A stretch of 10,885 nucleotides of DNA, taken from assembly GCA_945872285.1 (NCBI GenBank), contig CAMBZR010000095.1:1-10885 (forward strand), written 5' to 3'. The notes beneath the pieces are model-generated. The model saw only the letters and a program-made list of their open reading frames with translations, ran no database searches and had not been told where the DNA came from. The DNA comes from Bordetella parapertussis. GTDB lineage: Bacteria > Pseudomonadota > Gammaproteobacteria > Burkholderiales > Burkholderiaceae_B. The position numbers and the translations under genes are program-made. Shown in pieces: positions 1-6,732 of the stretch; position 1 is the stretch's first letter; the number at the start of each line of letters is the position of its first letter.

Positions 1-71
1 TCTTGCTCAAGCTCTGCTCGCACCCAACCTCTGGGCGCGGGGAGTTCGTTCAACAACTTTACAACTGACAT
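1..71 (-). CDS. 5' end of an unidentified gene, cut by the window edge
   Basis: A minus-strand reading frame starts with ATG at 69-71 and stays open to the window edge, giving 23 codons. The peptide begins MSVVKLLNELPAPRGWVRAE and continues LEQ. A clear Shine-Dalgarno AGGAG (minus strand, positions 77-81) sits 5 nt before the ATG, which is the main support. It begins 74 nt downstream of the stop of the Bug-type binding protein gene on the same strand, so the two may be co-transcribed. No obvious terminator separates them. Too little is visible to name a family; no motif is recognisable. Plus-strand frames over the same bases are also open but lack a ribosome binding site. Confidence 0.6.
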   Translation of the reverse strand, partial: MSVVKLLNELPAPRGWVRAELEQ

Positions 72-145
72 CTTTGCTCCTGCGACTGCGTCTATGTATA
101 TTTAATTTTTACTGTGACTGCTGGGTGTCGGCCCACTGCGCTAGC

Positions 146-1156
146 TCAATCGCCCTGCAAATTAATCTTCTTCGCCAAGTCTTGCAAAAACGCGGCTTCT
201 TTTTTAATGCGCTCGTTGAACTCATCAACCGGTTGCGCAACTGGCCACGCGGCTTGATCGGCCAAAGCGGCTTTCATGTCAGGCGACATCGCAACCTGAT
301 GCACCGCTTTTTGCATGGCATTCAAAATATGCTTGGGCGTTTTTGACGGCGCATACATTGCATAGCTTTGCGTAATATCAAAATCTTTGACGCCGGCCTC
401 TTGCATGGTGGGCACGTTGGGTACGGCAGCCGAGCGCTGTGAGCTGGTGACCGCCAGTGGAGTCAAACGACCACTATCCATAAAGTTGCGTGCGGTCAAA
501 ATACTGGTGATGCCTACTGTTGTCACGCCTGACACGACATCGGTCATTAAAGGCGCGCCACCCTTATACGACACGCTAACCATATCGAGCTTTTCAGAGT
601 TGGCATACATGGCACCCACCAGCTTAGTCATATTCTCTGAACTGCCAAAAGAGTAGGTGGCTGGCTTAGCGCGCATCACTTTGGTGAACTCGGCCATCGT
701 TTTGGCCGGAAACTGCGACGACGTCACAAAGATCAATGGTGAGTCGGCCACTACGGTGACGCCAATTAAGTCTTTAAAAGTATCGTACGGCAGATTTTTA
801 ATGACCAGTGGGTTAATGAGGTGGGTAGACACCACCATGACATAGGTATGCCCATCGGGCTCTGCCTTCGCCGCCAAGTCCGTGCCAATAATGCCGTTGG
901 CACCGGGCTTATTGTCAACAATAACGTTCTGTTTGAGCAATGGCCCCAAACCTAGCGCGAGGCGCCGCGAAATAATGTCAGTGCCGCCACCTGGTGAATA
1001 CGGCACGATGATTCGCACGGACTTGGTCGGCCAGTCTGAAAGTTGCGCCTGAGCACTCGCGCCCAGGCCAGCGCACGTCAGTGCTGCGCCTAGCGCAAGC
1101 CACCCTAAGCGCTGGCGTTGGGGGTTCAGAATGGTGCTATTTTTGATTTTTTTCAA
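146..1156 (-). CDS. Bug/TctC-family tripartite tricarboxylate transporter solute-binding protein
   Basis: This 336-residue periplasmic binding protein belongs to the Bug (Bordetella uptake gene)/TctC family, which captures carboxylates or other small organic solutes for TTT-type transport or for sensing. The N-terminus has Lys/Arg residues, a hydrophobic core (about 18-32) and an AQA site with likely signal-peptidase cleavage after residue 37. The mature part opens with the family hallmark WPTKSVRIIVPYSPGGGTD (42-60), followed by the NKPGANG motif and the PDGHTY segment. Length is normal for the family. The start is TTG, supported by GGAG at 1163-1166 with 6 nt spacing. No tctA or tctB membrane genes are visible, so it is an orphan binding protein here, as is common for this family; its ligand cannot be read from sequence. 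It may be co-transcribed with the gene starting at 71. Confidence 0.93.
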   Translation of the reverse strand: MKKIKNSTILNPQRQRLGWLALGAALTCAGLGASAQAQLSDWPTKSVRIIVPYSPGGGTDIISRRLALGLGPLLKQNVIVDNKPGANGIIGTDLAAKAEPDGHTYVMVVSTHLINPLVIKNLPYDTFKDLIGVTVVADSPLIFVTSSQFPAKTMAEFTKVMRAKPATYSFGSSENMTKLVGAMYANSEKLDMVSVSYKGGAPLMTDVVSGVTTVGITSILTARNFMDSGRLTPLAVTSSQRSAAVPNVPTMQEAGVKDFDITQSYAMYAPSKTPKHILNAMQKAVHQVAMSPDMKAALADQAAWPVAQPVDEFNERIKKEAAFLQDLAKKINLQGD

Positions 1157-1162
1157 GTTAGT

Positions 1163-1166
1163 CTCC
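1163..1166 (-). promoter_or_regulatory. Shine-Dalgarno that fixes the TTG start of the Bug gene
   Basis: On the minus strand GGAG is followed by 6 nt and then TTG (1154-1156). No in-frame ATG or GTG has a comparable site, so TTG is the best start; the resulting N-terminus makes a proper signal peptide. Confidence 0.7.
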
Positions 1167-1245
1167 GGGGCTTGGGGCGCTCAACGCGCGCTTAAAGTGA
1201 GTGGTGCAGCCGTCATTGGCTTATTGTCCCCGAAACTGTACGCGT

Positions 1246-1261
1246 CAGGAGTGCTATCCTG
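1246..1261. promoter_or_regulatory. short inverted repeat in the divergent bug/MFS control region
   Basis: The 136-bp region between the divergent Bug and MFS genes contains CAGGA (1246-1250) and its reverse complement TCCTG (1257-1261) around a 6-nt spacer, directly before an AT-rich stretch (TATATATT, 1262-1269) that could hold a -10 element for the MFS gene. No convincing -35 box is seen at the right distance. This could be an operator, but 5-bp arms are also expected by chance, so this is a weak call. No regulator gene is adjacent in the window. Confidence 0.25.
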
Positions 1262-1292
1262 TATATATTGGTGTTAACCCCTAAGTCTTCTG

Positions 1293-2702
1293 ATGCAGCG
1301 CCCCGAACCAACCCCCCCGTCATCCACCTCCTCTGAACCCACGCGCCGCGACTTGGTGCTCGCCATGTCAGGCATCGCCGCCGCCGCCGTGGTGGTGGCC
1401 TTTGACTCAACGATTGTTAGCACGTCGTTGCCGCAAGTCGCGTTAGCGCTCGATGGTCTGAGCCTTTATGCCTGGGTGGGAACCGGCTACTTTTTAGCCT
1501 CGGCGGTCAGTATTTTGATTTTTGGGCGGCTGGGCGATCTGTATGGTCGCAAACCTCTGATGCTGTGCTCGCTGGCAATTGTGGTGGTGGCCTCGGTTTT
1601 AAGCGGGCTGTCGCAAAGCATGGTGCAACTGATCTGGTTTAGGGTATTGCAAGGGGTGGGCGGGGGCATGCTGCTGGCCACCGCCTTTGCCGCTCCGGCC
1701 GATTTGTTTCCGGATCCGCGTCGGCGGGTGCGCTGGATGGTTCTCACCTCGTCAACCTTTGCGGTCGCCAGCGGTTTAGGCCCCGTGATTGGGGGTGCGG
1801 TCACCGAGGCTCTAGGTTGGCGCGCGGCCTTTTTAGTGACGCCTCTTGCGGCTTTGGTCGGAATCTATACCACTTGGCGATATTTTCCTTGGATCAAGTC
1901 GACCCGCAGCGTCGCACCTCGAATCGATTGGCTGGGATCATTCACACTTGTCATCGCCGTGGGCGCCCCCTTAGCGGGGATTGAGCTGGTGTCGAGCAGT
2001 ACTGACACGACCGTTCAGCTTTGGGCGGTAGGCTTGATTGCGGTGGGCTTGGCCGCGGGTGCGCTGCTGATCCCAATCGAGCGTCGCGCTATCACGCCGA
2101 TTTTTCCGCTGCGCATTTTGCAACCACGCGAGGCGCGCTTGCTCAACCTCGCTGGCCTGATGTCAGGGGCCGTCATGTTTATTTTGATTTATTACCTACC
2201 CTTGCTACTGCAAGACGAGTTTGGCTTTTCGCCTACTTACGCGGGTCTGTTGTTAACACCCTTTGTGGCGGTCATGCCACTGGGCAGCATCGTCAGTGGC
2301 CGTCTGTTTGCCCAGCAACGTGAGCCCGCACGCCTGATGATTTTTGGCAGCCTCATGCTGGGCACAGGCTGCTTACTGACCCTTACCTTTTCATCCACGA
2401 GTCCGTCCTGGTGGATCGTGCTGACGATGTCGCTTTGCGGCGCGGGCCTTGGTTTTTTGTTACCCAATTTCACACTGTTCATGCAGATGTTGGCAGAGCA
2501 GCGCGACGTGGGCGTTGCCTCTGCCCTGATTCAAACCACTCGCGCCCTAGGCAGCGCGCTTGGCACCGCGTTGGTCGGTATCGCCGTGGCTAAAATCTCG
2601 ATCGCTACGGGGGTGCGGTTGGGGTTATTTTTTTGCGTCCTCTTGTGCGTGCTAATCGGCTGGGTCTGCTCGCGCATTCAAATGAAAAATATCGGCAAGT
2701 AG
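1293..2702 (+). CDS. MFS transporter, DHA2-type (drug:H+ antiporter) exporter
   Basis: This 469-residue inner-membrane transporter of the major facilitator superfamily most resembles the 14-helix DHA2 branch (EmrB/QacA-like), which exports drugs, detergents or metabolites using the proton gradient. Visible motifs are the helix-1 signature around D38 (FDSTIVSTSLPQV), motif A GRLGDLYGRKPLM (78-90), the helix-4 segment FRVLQGVGGG (116-125) and the antiporter motif C region GLGPVIGG followed by GWRAAF (161-180). Hydrophobic segments continue to the C-terminus, and the length fits 14 rather than 12 helices. The ATG at 1293 is the only standard start after an in-frame TAA at 1275-1277, but no good Shine-Dalgarno precedes it. 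There is no adjacent EmrA-type membrane-fusion gene, so it probably works alone. Substrate unknown. It is divergent from the Bug gene. Confidence 0.9.
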   Translation: MQRPEPTPPSSTSSEPTRRDLVLAMSGIAAAAVVVAFDSTIVSTSLPQVALALDGLSLYAWVGTGYFLASAVSILIFGRLGDLYGRKPLMLCSLAIVVVASVLSGLSQSMVQLIWFRVLQGVGGGMLLATAFAAPADLFPDPRRRVRWMVLTSSTFAVASGLGPVIGGAVTEALGWRAAFLVTPLAALVGIYTTWRYFPWIKSTRSVAPRIDWLGSFTLVIAVGAPLAGIELVSSSTDTTVQLWAVGLIAVGLAAGALLIPIERRAITPIFPLRILQPREARLLNLAGLMSGAVMFILIYYLPLLLQDEFGFSPTYAGLLLTPFVAVMPLGSIVSGRLFAQQREPARLMIFGSLMLGTGCLLTLTFSSTSPSWWIVLTMSLCGAGLGFLLPNFTLFMQMLAEQRDVGVASALIQTTRALGSALGTALVGIAVAKISIATGVRLGLFFCVLLCVLIGWVCSRIQMKNIGK

Positions 2703-2868
2703 CTTGGACGACCCTGACACGCTTGCCGCAAACCCGCTTAATAAGTGAAAAAGCCTGTCAGATCGGCTAGTATCGCCTTAAGTGCATCAGCGCCACCACG
2801 AGGCGGCTAGCGCTGTCGTGGCCTGTAATTTAAAACACTCCTTTAAAACACCTCTTCAGGACACTCTT
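2703..2868 (+). promoter_or_regulatory. intergenic leader upstream of the O-antigen ligase-type gene
   Basis: This 166-bp gap lies between the MFS stop and the preferred TTG start of the next gene. It contains an inverted repeat CCACGA/TCGTGG (2796-2801 and 2816-2821, 14-nt loop) that could be a weak terminator for the MFS gene or a leader hairpin. It also holds a direct repeat TTTAAAACAC at 2829-2838 and 2842-2851 (13-bp period), just before the ribosome binding site AGGA (2858-2861). No convincing promoter hexamers were found. If the upstream GTG at 2782 were used, part of this would be coding. Confidence 0.35.
2858..2861 (+). promoter_or_regulatory. Shine-Dalgarno selecting the TTG start at 2869
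   Basis: AGGA lies 7 nt before the in-frame TTG at 2869-2871. The alternative GTG at 2782 has no purine-rich site upstream. The shorter protein begins only about 10 residues before its first charged and hydrophobic segment, as expected for a polytopic membrane protein. Confidence 0.6.
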
Positions 2869-4182
2869 TTGACTGCAGCACCGCCTCAAAGTTTGAAGGT
2901 CAAGATCGATTCGTTTTTAATCGCGCTGTTAATCGCCGCGGTGCCTGTCAATCTTCTAAGCGATCTTGGTCAAGCCAGCACGGTGTTTTATGTTCTGGCG
3001 GTTGTTGCGCTGAGCATCTGTTTCTCAAGAGTCGGGGGGCTGCACGCGACGCTTGAAACCTTAAGCCCCTATCGTGGCCTGGCTGTCGCGCTTTTTTTCT
3101 CGGTACTCGTGATCACCATCGCTGCGCTGCGCAGCGATAAGCGCCTGGATACTGAGATCGAACGCGCCCTACGTTTGTGCTTTGGCACCCTGATTATTTT
3201 GGGGGCTTGTCTATCGCTACGCCCACAGTGGCTGCGTCAGGCTAGTTGGGGGCTCGTGGTAACCACCTGGGTGGCGACGGTCTATACGCTTTGGTTTTCT
3301 TGGCCCACCACATGGCCCAATTTTAGGCGGCCACTCGAGGTGCCGCAATATAACGCGGTGTCGTACGGTGATTTGCTGTTATTAATGGCAGTGCTCGGCA
3401 CGTTTTCACTTGGCTGGCGTTTAACGCGTTATCGTAAAACTGAAATCGCCTTTAAAGTCCTGACGCTAATCGTGGGCCTAGTAGGCTTTATGTTGACGCA
3501 GACACGCGGCGGTTGGTTAGCGGTACCGTTTTTTATTATCACGGGCCTGGTCCTGATCGGGGGCAAAGCCAGCCCGCGCAAGCTAATCGCGCCCGCCTTG
3601 ATCGCGCTGCTGATCGCCGCTGCAGTCTTTGCCTCGAGCTCGGTCATGCGACAACGATTTACCGATACCTTCACGCAAACAGTCGAGTGCCTTGAACACC
3701 CCCTGACGATTTCGTCAGAGTGCGGTCGTATTCAGCTTTGGCGCATTTCATGGTTGATGTTTAAAGCTGACCCCGTGTTTGGCAACGGTGCGACACAAGA
3801 CTTCGGCCCCAAACTAGATGAGTATTGGCGTCAAGGTCTGGTGTCGGATTTTATGCACTCGCAAGGTTTTGGCGAGTCGCACAACGATATGTTGTTTAGT
3901 ATGGCCAGCCATGGTGTGTTGGGCTTGCTGGCCTTGCTGTTGGCGCATTTTGTGCCGATCTGGCTGTTTGCCAAAAGGCTAGCCTCGTCGGCGCCTGAGC
4001 CGGCGCGCGTAGCCGCCGCCATGGGGCTGGTGCTATGCCTGGGTCTGTTTGCGTTTGGCTGGACTGAGTTGATTTTGCGCAACATGCGCACCTTGAGCTT
4101 TTATGCGTTGATGCTGGCTTGGTTGCTTGCGCTTTCAGACGCGCGCTTTTTAGCGCGTCACGAAGCGCGGATATCTGGCTAA
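2869..4182 (+). CDS. O-antigen ligase/polymerase family (Wzy_C, WaaL-like) membrane protein
   Basis: The 437-residue polytopic inner-membrane protein belongs to the Wzy_C superfamily, whose members ligate O-antigen to lipid A-core, polymerise repeat units, or glycosylate proteins from undecaprenyl-linked glycans on the periplasmic face. Many hydrophobic segments are visible. The family loop motif reads LTQTRGGWL with R213. A large periplasmic loop follows with GRIQLW (R287) and ESHNDML (H338), then GVLGLLALLL. R213, R287 and H338 sit almost where the functionally important Arg/Arg/His residues of E. coli WaaL lie, and length is close to that enzyme. Ligase and polymerase cannot be told apart from sequence. 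The start chosen is TTG with a good AGGA; a GTG at 2782 would add 29 polar residues. It converges on galE, consistent with a polysaccharide role. The stop codon lies within the first unit of a tandem repeat. Confidence 0.85.
   Translation: MTAAPPQSLKVKIDSFLIALLIAAVPVNLLSDLGQASTVFYVLAVVALSICFSRVGGLHATLETLSPYRGLAVALFFSVLVITIAALRSDKRLDTEIERALRLCFGTLIILGACLSLRPQWLRQASWGLVVTTWVATVYTLWFSWPTTWPNFRRPLEVPQYNAVSYGDLLLLMAVLGTFSLGWRLTRYRKTEIAFKVLTLIVGLVGFMLTQTRGGWLAVPFFIITGLVLIGGKASPRKLIAPALIALLIAAAVFASSSVMRQRFTDTFTQTVECLEHPLTISSECGRIQLWRISWLMFKADPVFGNGATQDFGPKLDEYWRQGLVSDFMHSQGFGESHNDMLFSMASHGVLGLLALLLAHFVPIWLFAKRLASSAPEPARVAAAMGLVLCLGLFAFGWTELILRNMRTLSFYALMLAWLLALSDARFLARHEARISG
4138..4159 (+). repeat. 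7-bp perfect inverted repeat in the 3' end of the ligase gene
   Basis: GACGCGC (4138-4144) and GCGCGTC (4153-4159) flank an 8-nt loop containing TTTTT. The hairpin lies inside the coding sequence, about 20 nt before the stop codon. It may stabilise the mRNA 3' end or contribute to termination together with the structures just downstream, but it lacks a T-tail directly after the stem. Confidence 0.35.
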
Positions 4183-4258
4183 ACGCTTTACCTATTCGCT
4201 AAACGCTTGACCTCTTCACTAAACGCCTGACCTATTCTCTAACCGCTTCGCATGCTCG
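4179..4258. repeat. 20-bp tandem repeat array filling the convergent waaL-like/galE gap
   Basis: Four head-to-tail units with an exact 20-bp period start at 4179, 4199, 4219 and 4239. The first three follow the pattern CTAAACGCYTKACCTMTTCN closely; the fourth (CTAACCGCTTCGCATGCTCG) is diverged in its second half. The stop TAA of the ligase-type gene (4180-4182) lies in unit 1 and the galE stop (4260-4262) begins just after unit 4, so the array occupies the whole gap. AACGCTTTACC (4182-4192) can pair with GGTTAAAGCGTT (4258-4269, one bulge), so the array could sit in the loop of a larger stem. Confidence 0.85.
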
Positions 4259-4262
4259 GTTA
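4240..4262. terminator. possible bidirectional terminator between convergent genes
   Basis: TAACCG (4240-4245) and CGGTTA (4257-4262) form a 6-bp stem with an 11-nt loop, overlapping the galE stop codon. Its position between convergent stops suits a bidirectional terminator. There is no T-run on either side, so it is not a canonical intrinsic terminator. Confidence 0.3.
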
Positions 4263-5261
4263 AAGCGTTGCCCGCTGCTGAAAACGCCAGCTTGTTTCGC
4301 ACATCGCTTTGAGGTCACGCTTAGCGCGCCACTGTAATTGCTGTGCAGAGTGCTCAACGCTGGCATAGCAGCTCGCGATATCCCCCGCGCGACGTGGTGC
4401 GATCTCGAACGGCACGGGCTTGCCACTTGCTGCCTCAAAGGCGGCAATCATCTCGAGCACGCTGTAGCCCTGTCCAGTTCCTAAATTAAAGGTGTGCAAG
4501 CCTACGTGTTGGGTTAAAAAATCGAGCGCGGCGAGGTGGCCTTCGGCTAAATCCATGACATGAATATAATCGCGCACCCCTGTTCCGTCAGGCGTGTCGT
4601 AATCGTTGCCAAAGATCTTGAGCTTGGGTAACTTACCCACCGCCACCTGTGCCACAAACGGCATCAGATTATTCGGCACACCTTTAGGATTCTCGCCAAT
4701 CAGGCCAGAGGGGTGGGCCCCCACCGGATTGAAATATCTAAGGGCGGCCAGGTGCCACGAAGGATCAGACGCGCTTAAATCTGCCAAGATTTCTTCGATA
4801 TGGAGCTTGCTGCGCCCATAAGGGTTGGTGGCCACCGTCGGGTGCGCTTCGTCGATGGGTAAGTATTTAGGATCGCCATAGACGGTGGCGCTTGAACTAA
4901 AAACCAGTGTTTTGCAGCGCGCGACCTGCATCGCCTGCAACAGACTGATCGCACCCTGTACGTTATTGGCGTAATAATCAACCGGCTGTGAAACGGACTC
5001 ACCGACGGCTTTCAAACCGGCAAAGTGAATCACGGCATTGATATTTTGCTCGATCAACGTCCGCTGCAAGAGCTCGGTGTTGCGCATATCGCCTTCAGTA
5101 ACGGCAACCGGCTTGCCGAGGATTTGCTCAAGTCGCCCGAGCGCAGCACGATCACTGTTGCTAAAGTTGTCGTACACCACGACGCGATGCCCCGCGGCTG
5201 CCAAGACGACCGCAGTATGACTACCGATATACCCTGCGCCACCCGTAAGCAATACGTTCAT
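4260..5261 (-). CDS. galE: UDP-glucose 4-epimerase GalE
   Basis: GalE interconverts UDP-glucose and UDP-galactose (and in some variants the N-acetyl forms) with bound NAD+, supplying galactose for LPS, capsule or exopolysaccharide and serving the Leloir pathway. The 333-residue cytoplasmic protein is an extended short-chain dehydrogenase. It shows the NAD-binding glycine motif TGGAGYIGSH (6-15), DNFSNS (31-36), AGLKAVGES (81-89), catalytic S124 in FSSSATVYGD, and the Y148xxxK152 pair in NPYGRSK. RYFNPVGAHPSG and GTGVRDYIHVMDLAEGH follow. Length matches E. coli GalE (338). The start chosen is ATG at 5259-5261, giving the canonical MNVLLTGGAGYIG; a TTG 24 nt upstream lacks a ribosome binding site. 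AAGG at 5270-5273 (8-nt spacing) serves the ATG. It converges on the O-antigen ligase-type gene. Confidence 0.96.
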   Translation of the reverse strand: MNVLLTGGAGYIGSHTAVVLAAAGHRVVVYDNFSNSDRAALGRLEQILGKPVAVTEGDMRNTELLQRTLIEQNINAVIHFAGLKAVGESVSQPVDYYANNVQGAISLLQAMQVARCKTLVFSSSATVYGDPKYLPIDEAHPTVATNPYGRSKLHIEEILADLSASDPSWHLAALRYFNPVGAHPSGLIGENPKGVPNNLMPFVAQVAVGKLPKLKIFGNDYDTPDGTGVRDYIHVMDLAEGHLAALDFLTQHVGLHTFNLGTGQGYSVLEMIAAFEAASGKPVPFEIAPRRAGDIASCYASVEHSAQQLQWRAKRDLKAMCETSWRFQQRATL

Positions 5262-5532
5262 CCTGCCTGCCTTTTTTAGCTTCAAATTGCTGCGCTTTTG
5301 TTAGAAGCGAAGCCTGTCTGAACATACTACCTTCTCTGAAGCGGTTATCACAAGCACAAACCTCAGAAAATCAAACTGCAAAGCAGTCAAGTGTTTCGTT
5401 ACTTTTGCTTGCACTTCGACCTGTGTCGTTTTTTGGTTGTCGGGGCGCCCGAGGCATTGAATTGCAAGCCGCCCGAGCGCAGACTCTTGTTACCGGCGCC
5501 AAGGGTGCGCCACTCACCCAGGCTTAACCTAA
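5262..5532. promoter_or_regulatory. 271-bp divergent control region between galE and clsB
   Basis: This is the longest non-coding stretch in the window. On the galE side it has a hairpin CGCTTTT/AGAAGCG (5293-5299 and 5303-5309, one G-T pair) in the probable 5' leader, and a candidate promoter at 5324-5353. The clsB side is more GC-rich, with the 8-bp palindrome GGGCGCCC and no confident promoter hexamers. No credible small gene was found: the open frames here have neither a ribosome binding site nor recognisable protein features. Confidence 0.45.
5324..5353 (-). promoter_or_regulatory. galE: candidate sigma-70 promoter for galE
   Basis: On the minus strand TTGTGA (5348-5353) and TAGTAT (5324-5329) are separated by 18 nt, each matching 4 of 6 consensus bases. 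This places the transcript start roughly 55 nt before the galE ATG. It is a pattern match only. Confidence 0.3.
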
Positions 5533-6732
5533 ATGCTGCACTTCACCCCGGGCAACACCGTTACGCTTCTCGAAAACGGCGTTCAGTTGTTTCCAGCGTT
5601 ATGTCAGGCCTTTGATCAGGCGACGCGCAGCATTCACATCGAAACCTATATCTTTAGGCTCGATACGGCCGGCACACAACTTTTGCACCACCTAAAACTT
5701 GCGGCGCTTCGCGGCGTGCGCGTCCGCGTCATGCTTGATGGCTTTGGCAGCGCCGCAGACGAACAACAGATTTTGACTGCCTTGCATCAGGTAGGCGCGC
5801 AAGGCCGAGTCTATCGCACAGAGCCCAAGCCATTCACGCTTCAATCGTTTGACTTTAGGCGACTCAGGCGCTTGCATCGCAAAATCGTTGTGGTCGATTC
5901 GCAGCTCGCCTTCATCGGTGGCATCAATTTTGAAGACGATTACTTGACAAACGCTCGGCTCAGTCGCGCAAGCGATCCACGCTTTGATTACGCCGTGCAA
6001 CTCACTGGCCCCACGGTCGCCCAAGTCGTTCATGCACAAGATCTGCTTTGGCTGCGGCTGAACTGGCGCTTATTGCTCAGGCCGCCGCGCACGTGGCGGC
6101 ATCTTCGCCTTCGACACCAGCGCCACCTCACCGCCCTGCACCCCGCGACAGGTACCGCCCCCACCGCTTTGGTATTGCGCGACAACCTGCGGGTTCGCAA
6201 AGCGATCGAAGCCGCCTACCTTGAGGGTATCCGGCAAGCGAAACACTCCATCATCATCGCCAACGCCTATTTTTTGCCAGGCCGCAAACTGCGCGAGGCG
6301 CTCCTCGAAGCCGCGCAGCGCGGTGTCAAAGTCAAGCTTCTGCTGCAAGGCAAAATTGAATACCGCATGCAATATCACGCGACGCGCTGGATCTATGAAC
6401 AGTTTCTACACGCTGGCATCGAGATCTATGAGTATCTGCCGAGTTTTTTACACGCTAAAGTCGCCGTACTCGACGAGTTATCAACCGTGGGGTCGTCAAA
6501 CCTAGACCCCTTCAGTTTATTGCTTGCTCGCGAGGCCAACCTGTGGGTTGCGGATACGACCTTCACGCAAACCTTGCGCGAATCGCTTGAAACGGCAATC
6601 GCGTTCGGCAGCAAAATCATTGAGCCTACCCTTTATGCAAAGCGGCCTGTGCTCACGCGACTGACCGATGGGCTGGCCTACCTGCTTCTTAGGGTTGGGG
6701 TGGCACTAACGGGTAAGGGTGGCGACTATTAA
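5533..6732 (+). CDS. clsB: cardiolipin synthase B family phospholipase D-like protein
   Basis: This 399-residue protein of the phospholipase D superfamily resembles ClsB (YbhO), which makes cardiolipin or related phosphatidyl-glycerol-type lipids by phosphatidyl transfer at the inner membrane. It has no N-terminal membrane helices, as in ClsB and unlike ClsA. The first HKD motif is H115-R-K117-x4-D122 followed by GGIN (129-132). The second is H307-A-K309-x4-D314 followed by GSSN (320-323) and LDPFSLLLAREAN. SIHIETYIF (33-41) and RLSRASDPRFDYAVQLTGP are also typical. Only five residues separate D314 from GSSN, where the usual motif has six. An in-frame TAA directly precedes the ATG, so this is the earliest possible start; AGG lies 10 nt upstream, a loose ribosome binding site. 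It ends 4 nt from the stop of the convergent EEP gene. Confidence 0.9.
   Translation: MLHFTPGNTVTLLENGVQLFPALCQAFDQATRSIHIETYIFRLDTAGTQLLHHLKLAALRGVRVRVMLDGFGSAADEQQILTALHQVGAQGRVYRTEPKPFTLQSFDFRRLRRLHRKIVVVDSQLAFIGGINFEDDYLTNARLSRASDPRFDYAVQLTGPTVAQVVHAQDLLWLRLNWRLLLRPPRTWRHLRLRHQRHLTALHPATGTAPTALVLRDNLRVRKAIEAAYLEGIRQAKHSIIIANAYFLPGRKLREALLEAAQRGVKVKLLLQGKIEYRMQYHATRWIYEQFLHAGIEIYEYLPSFLHAKVAVLDELSTVGSSNLDPFSLLLAREANLWVADTTFTQTLRESLETAIAFGSKIIEPTLYAKRPVLTRLTDGLAYLLLRVGVALTGKGGDY

Noticed and set aside
74..346. plus-strand gene opposite the end of the Bug gene
   Set aside because: It is antisense to a well-supported gene and to the ribosome binding site of the left-edge gene; the translated peptide has no protein-like features.
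1157..1245. promoter of the Bug gene
   Set aside because: CTGACG and AATA-like elements occur on the minus strand, but the hexamers and spacing match the consensus too poorly to call.
2782..2868. GTG start adding 29 residues to the O-antigen ligase-type protein
   Set aside because: No ribosome binding site, polar and His-rich extension unlike the family, and a better TTG start with AGGA lies at 2869. It remains possible.
4179..4258. CRISPR array
   Set aside because: The 20-bp units are contiguous with no unique spacers between them and no cas genes are nearby.
5262..5285. TTG start adding 8 residues to GalE
   Set aside because: The ATG at 5261 gives the canonical GalE N-terminus and has AAGG at 8 nt; the TTG has no ribosome binding site.
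5134..5482. 13-bp repeat CGCCCGAGCGCAG in galE (5134-5146) and upstream of clsB (5470-5482)
   Set aside because: Two copies only, GC-rich, one inside conserved coding sequence; most simply chance.
5391..5615. small plus-strand gene upstream of clsB (74 codons)
   Set aside because: No ribosome binding site, no recognisable protein features, and it overlaps the clsB start in another frame.
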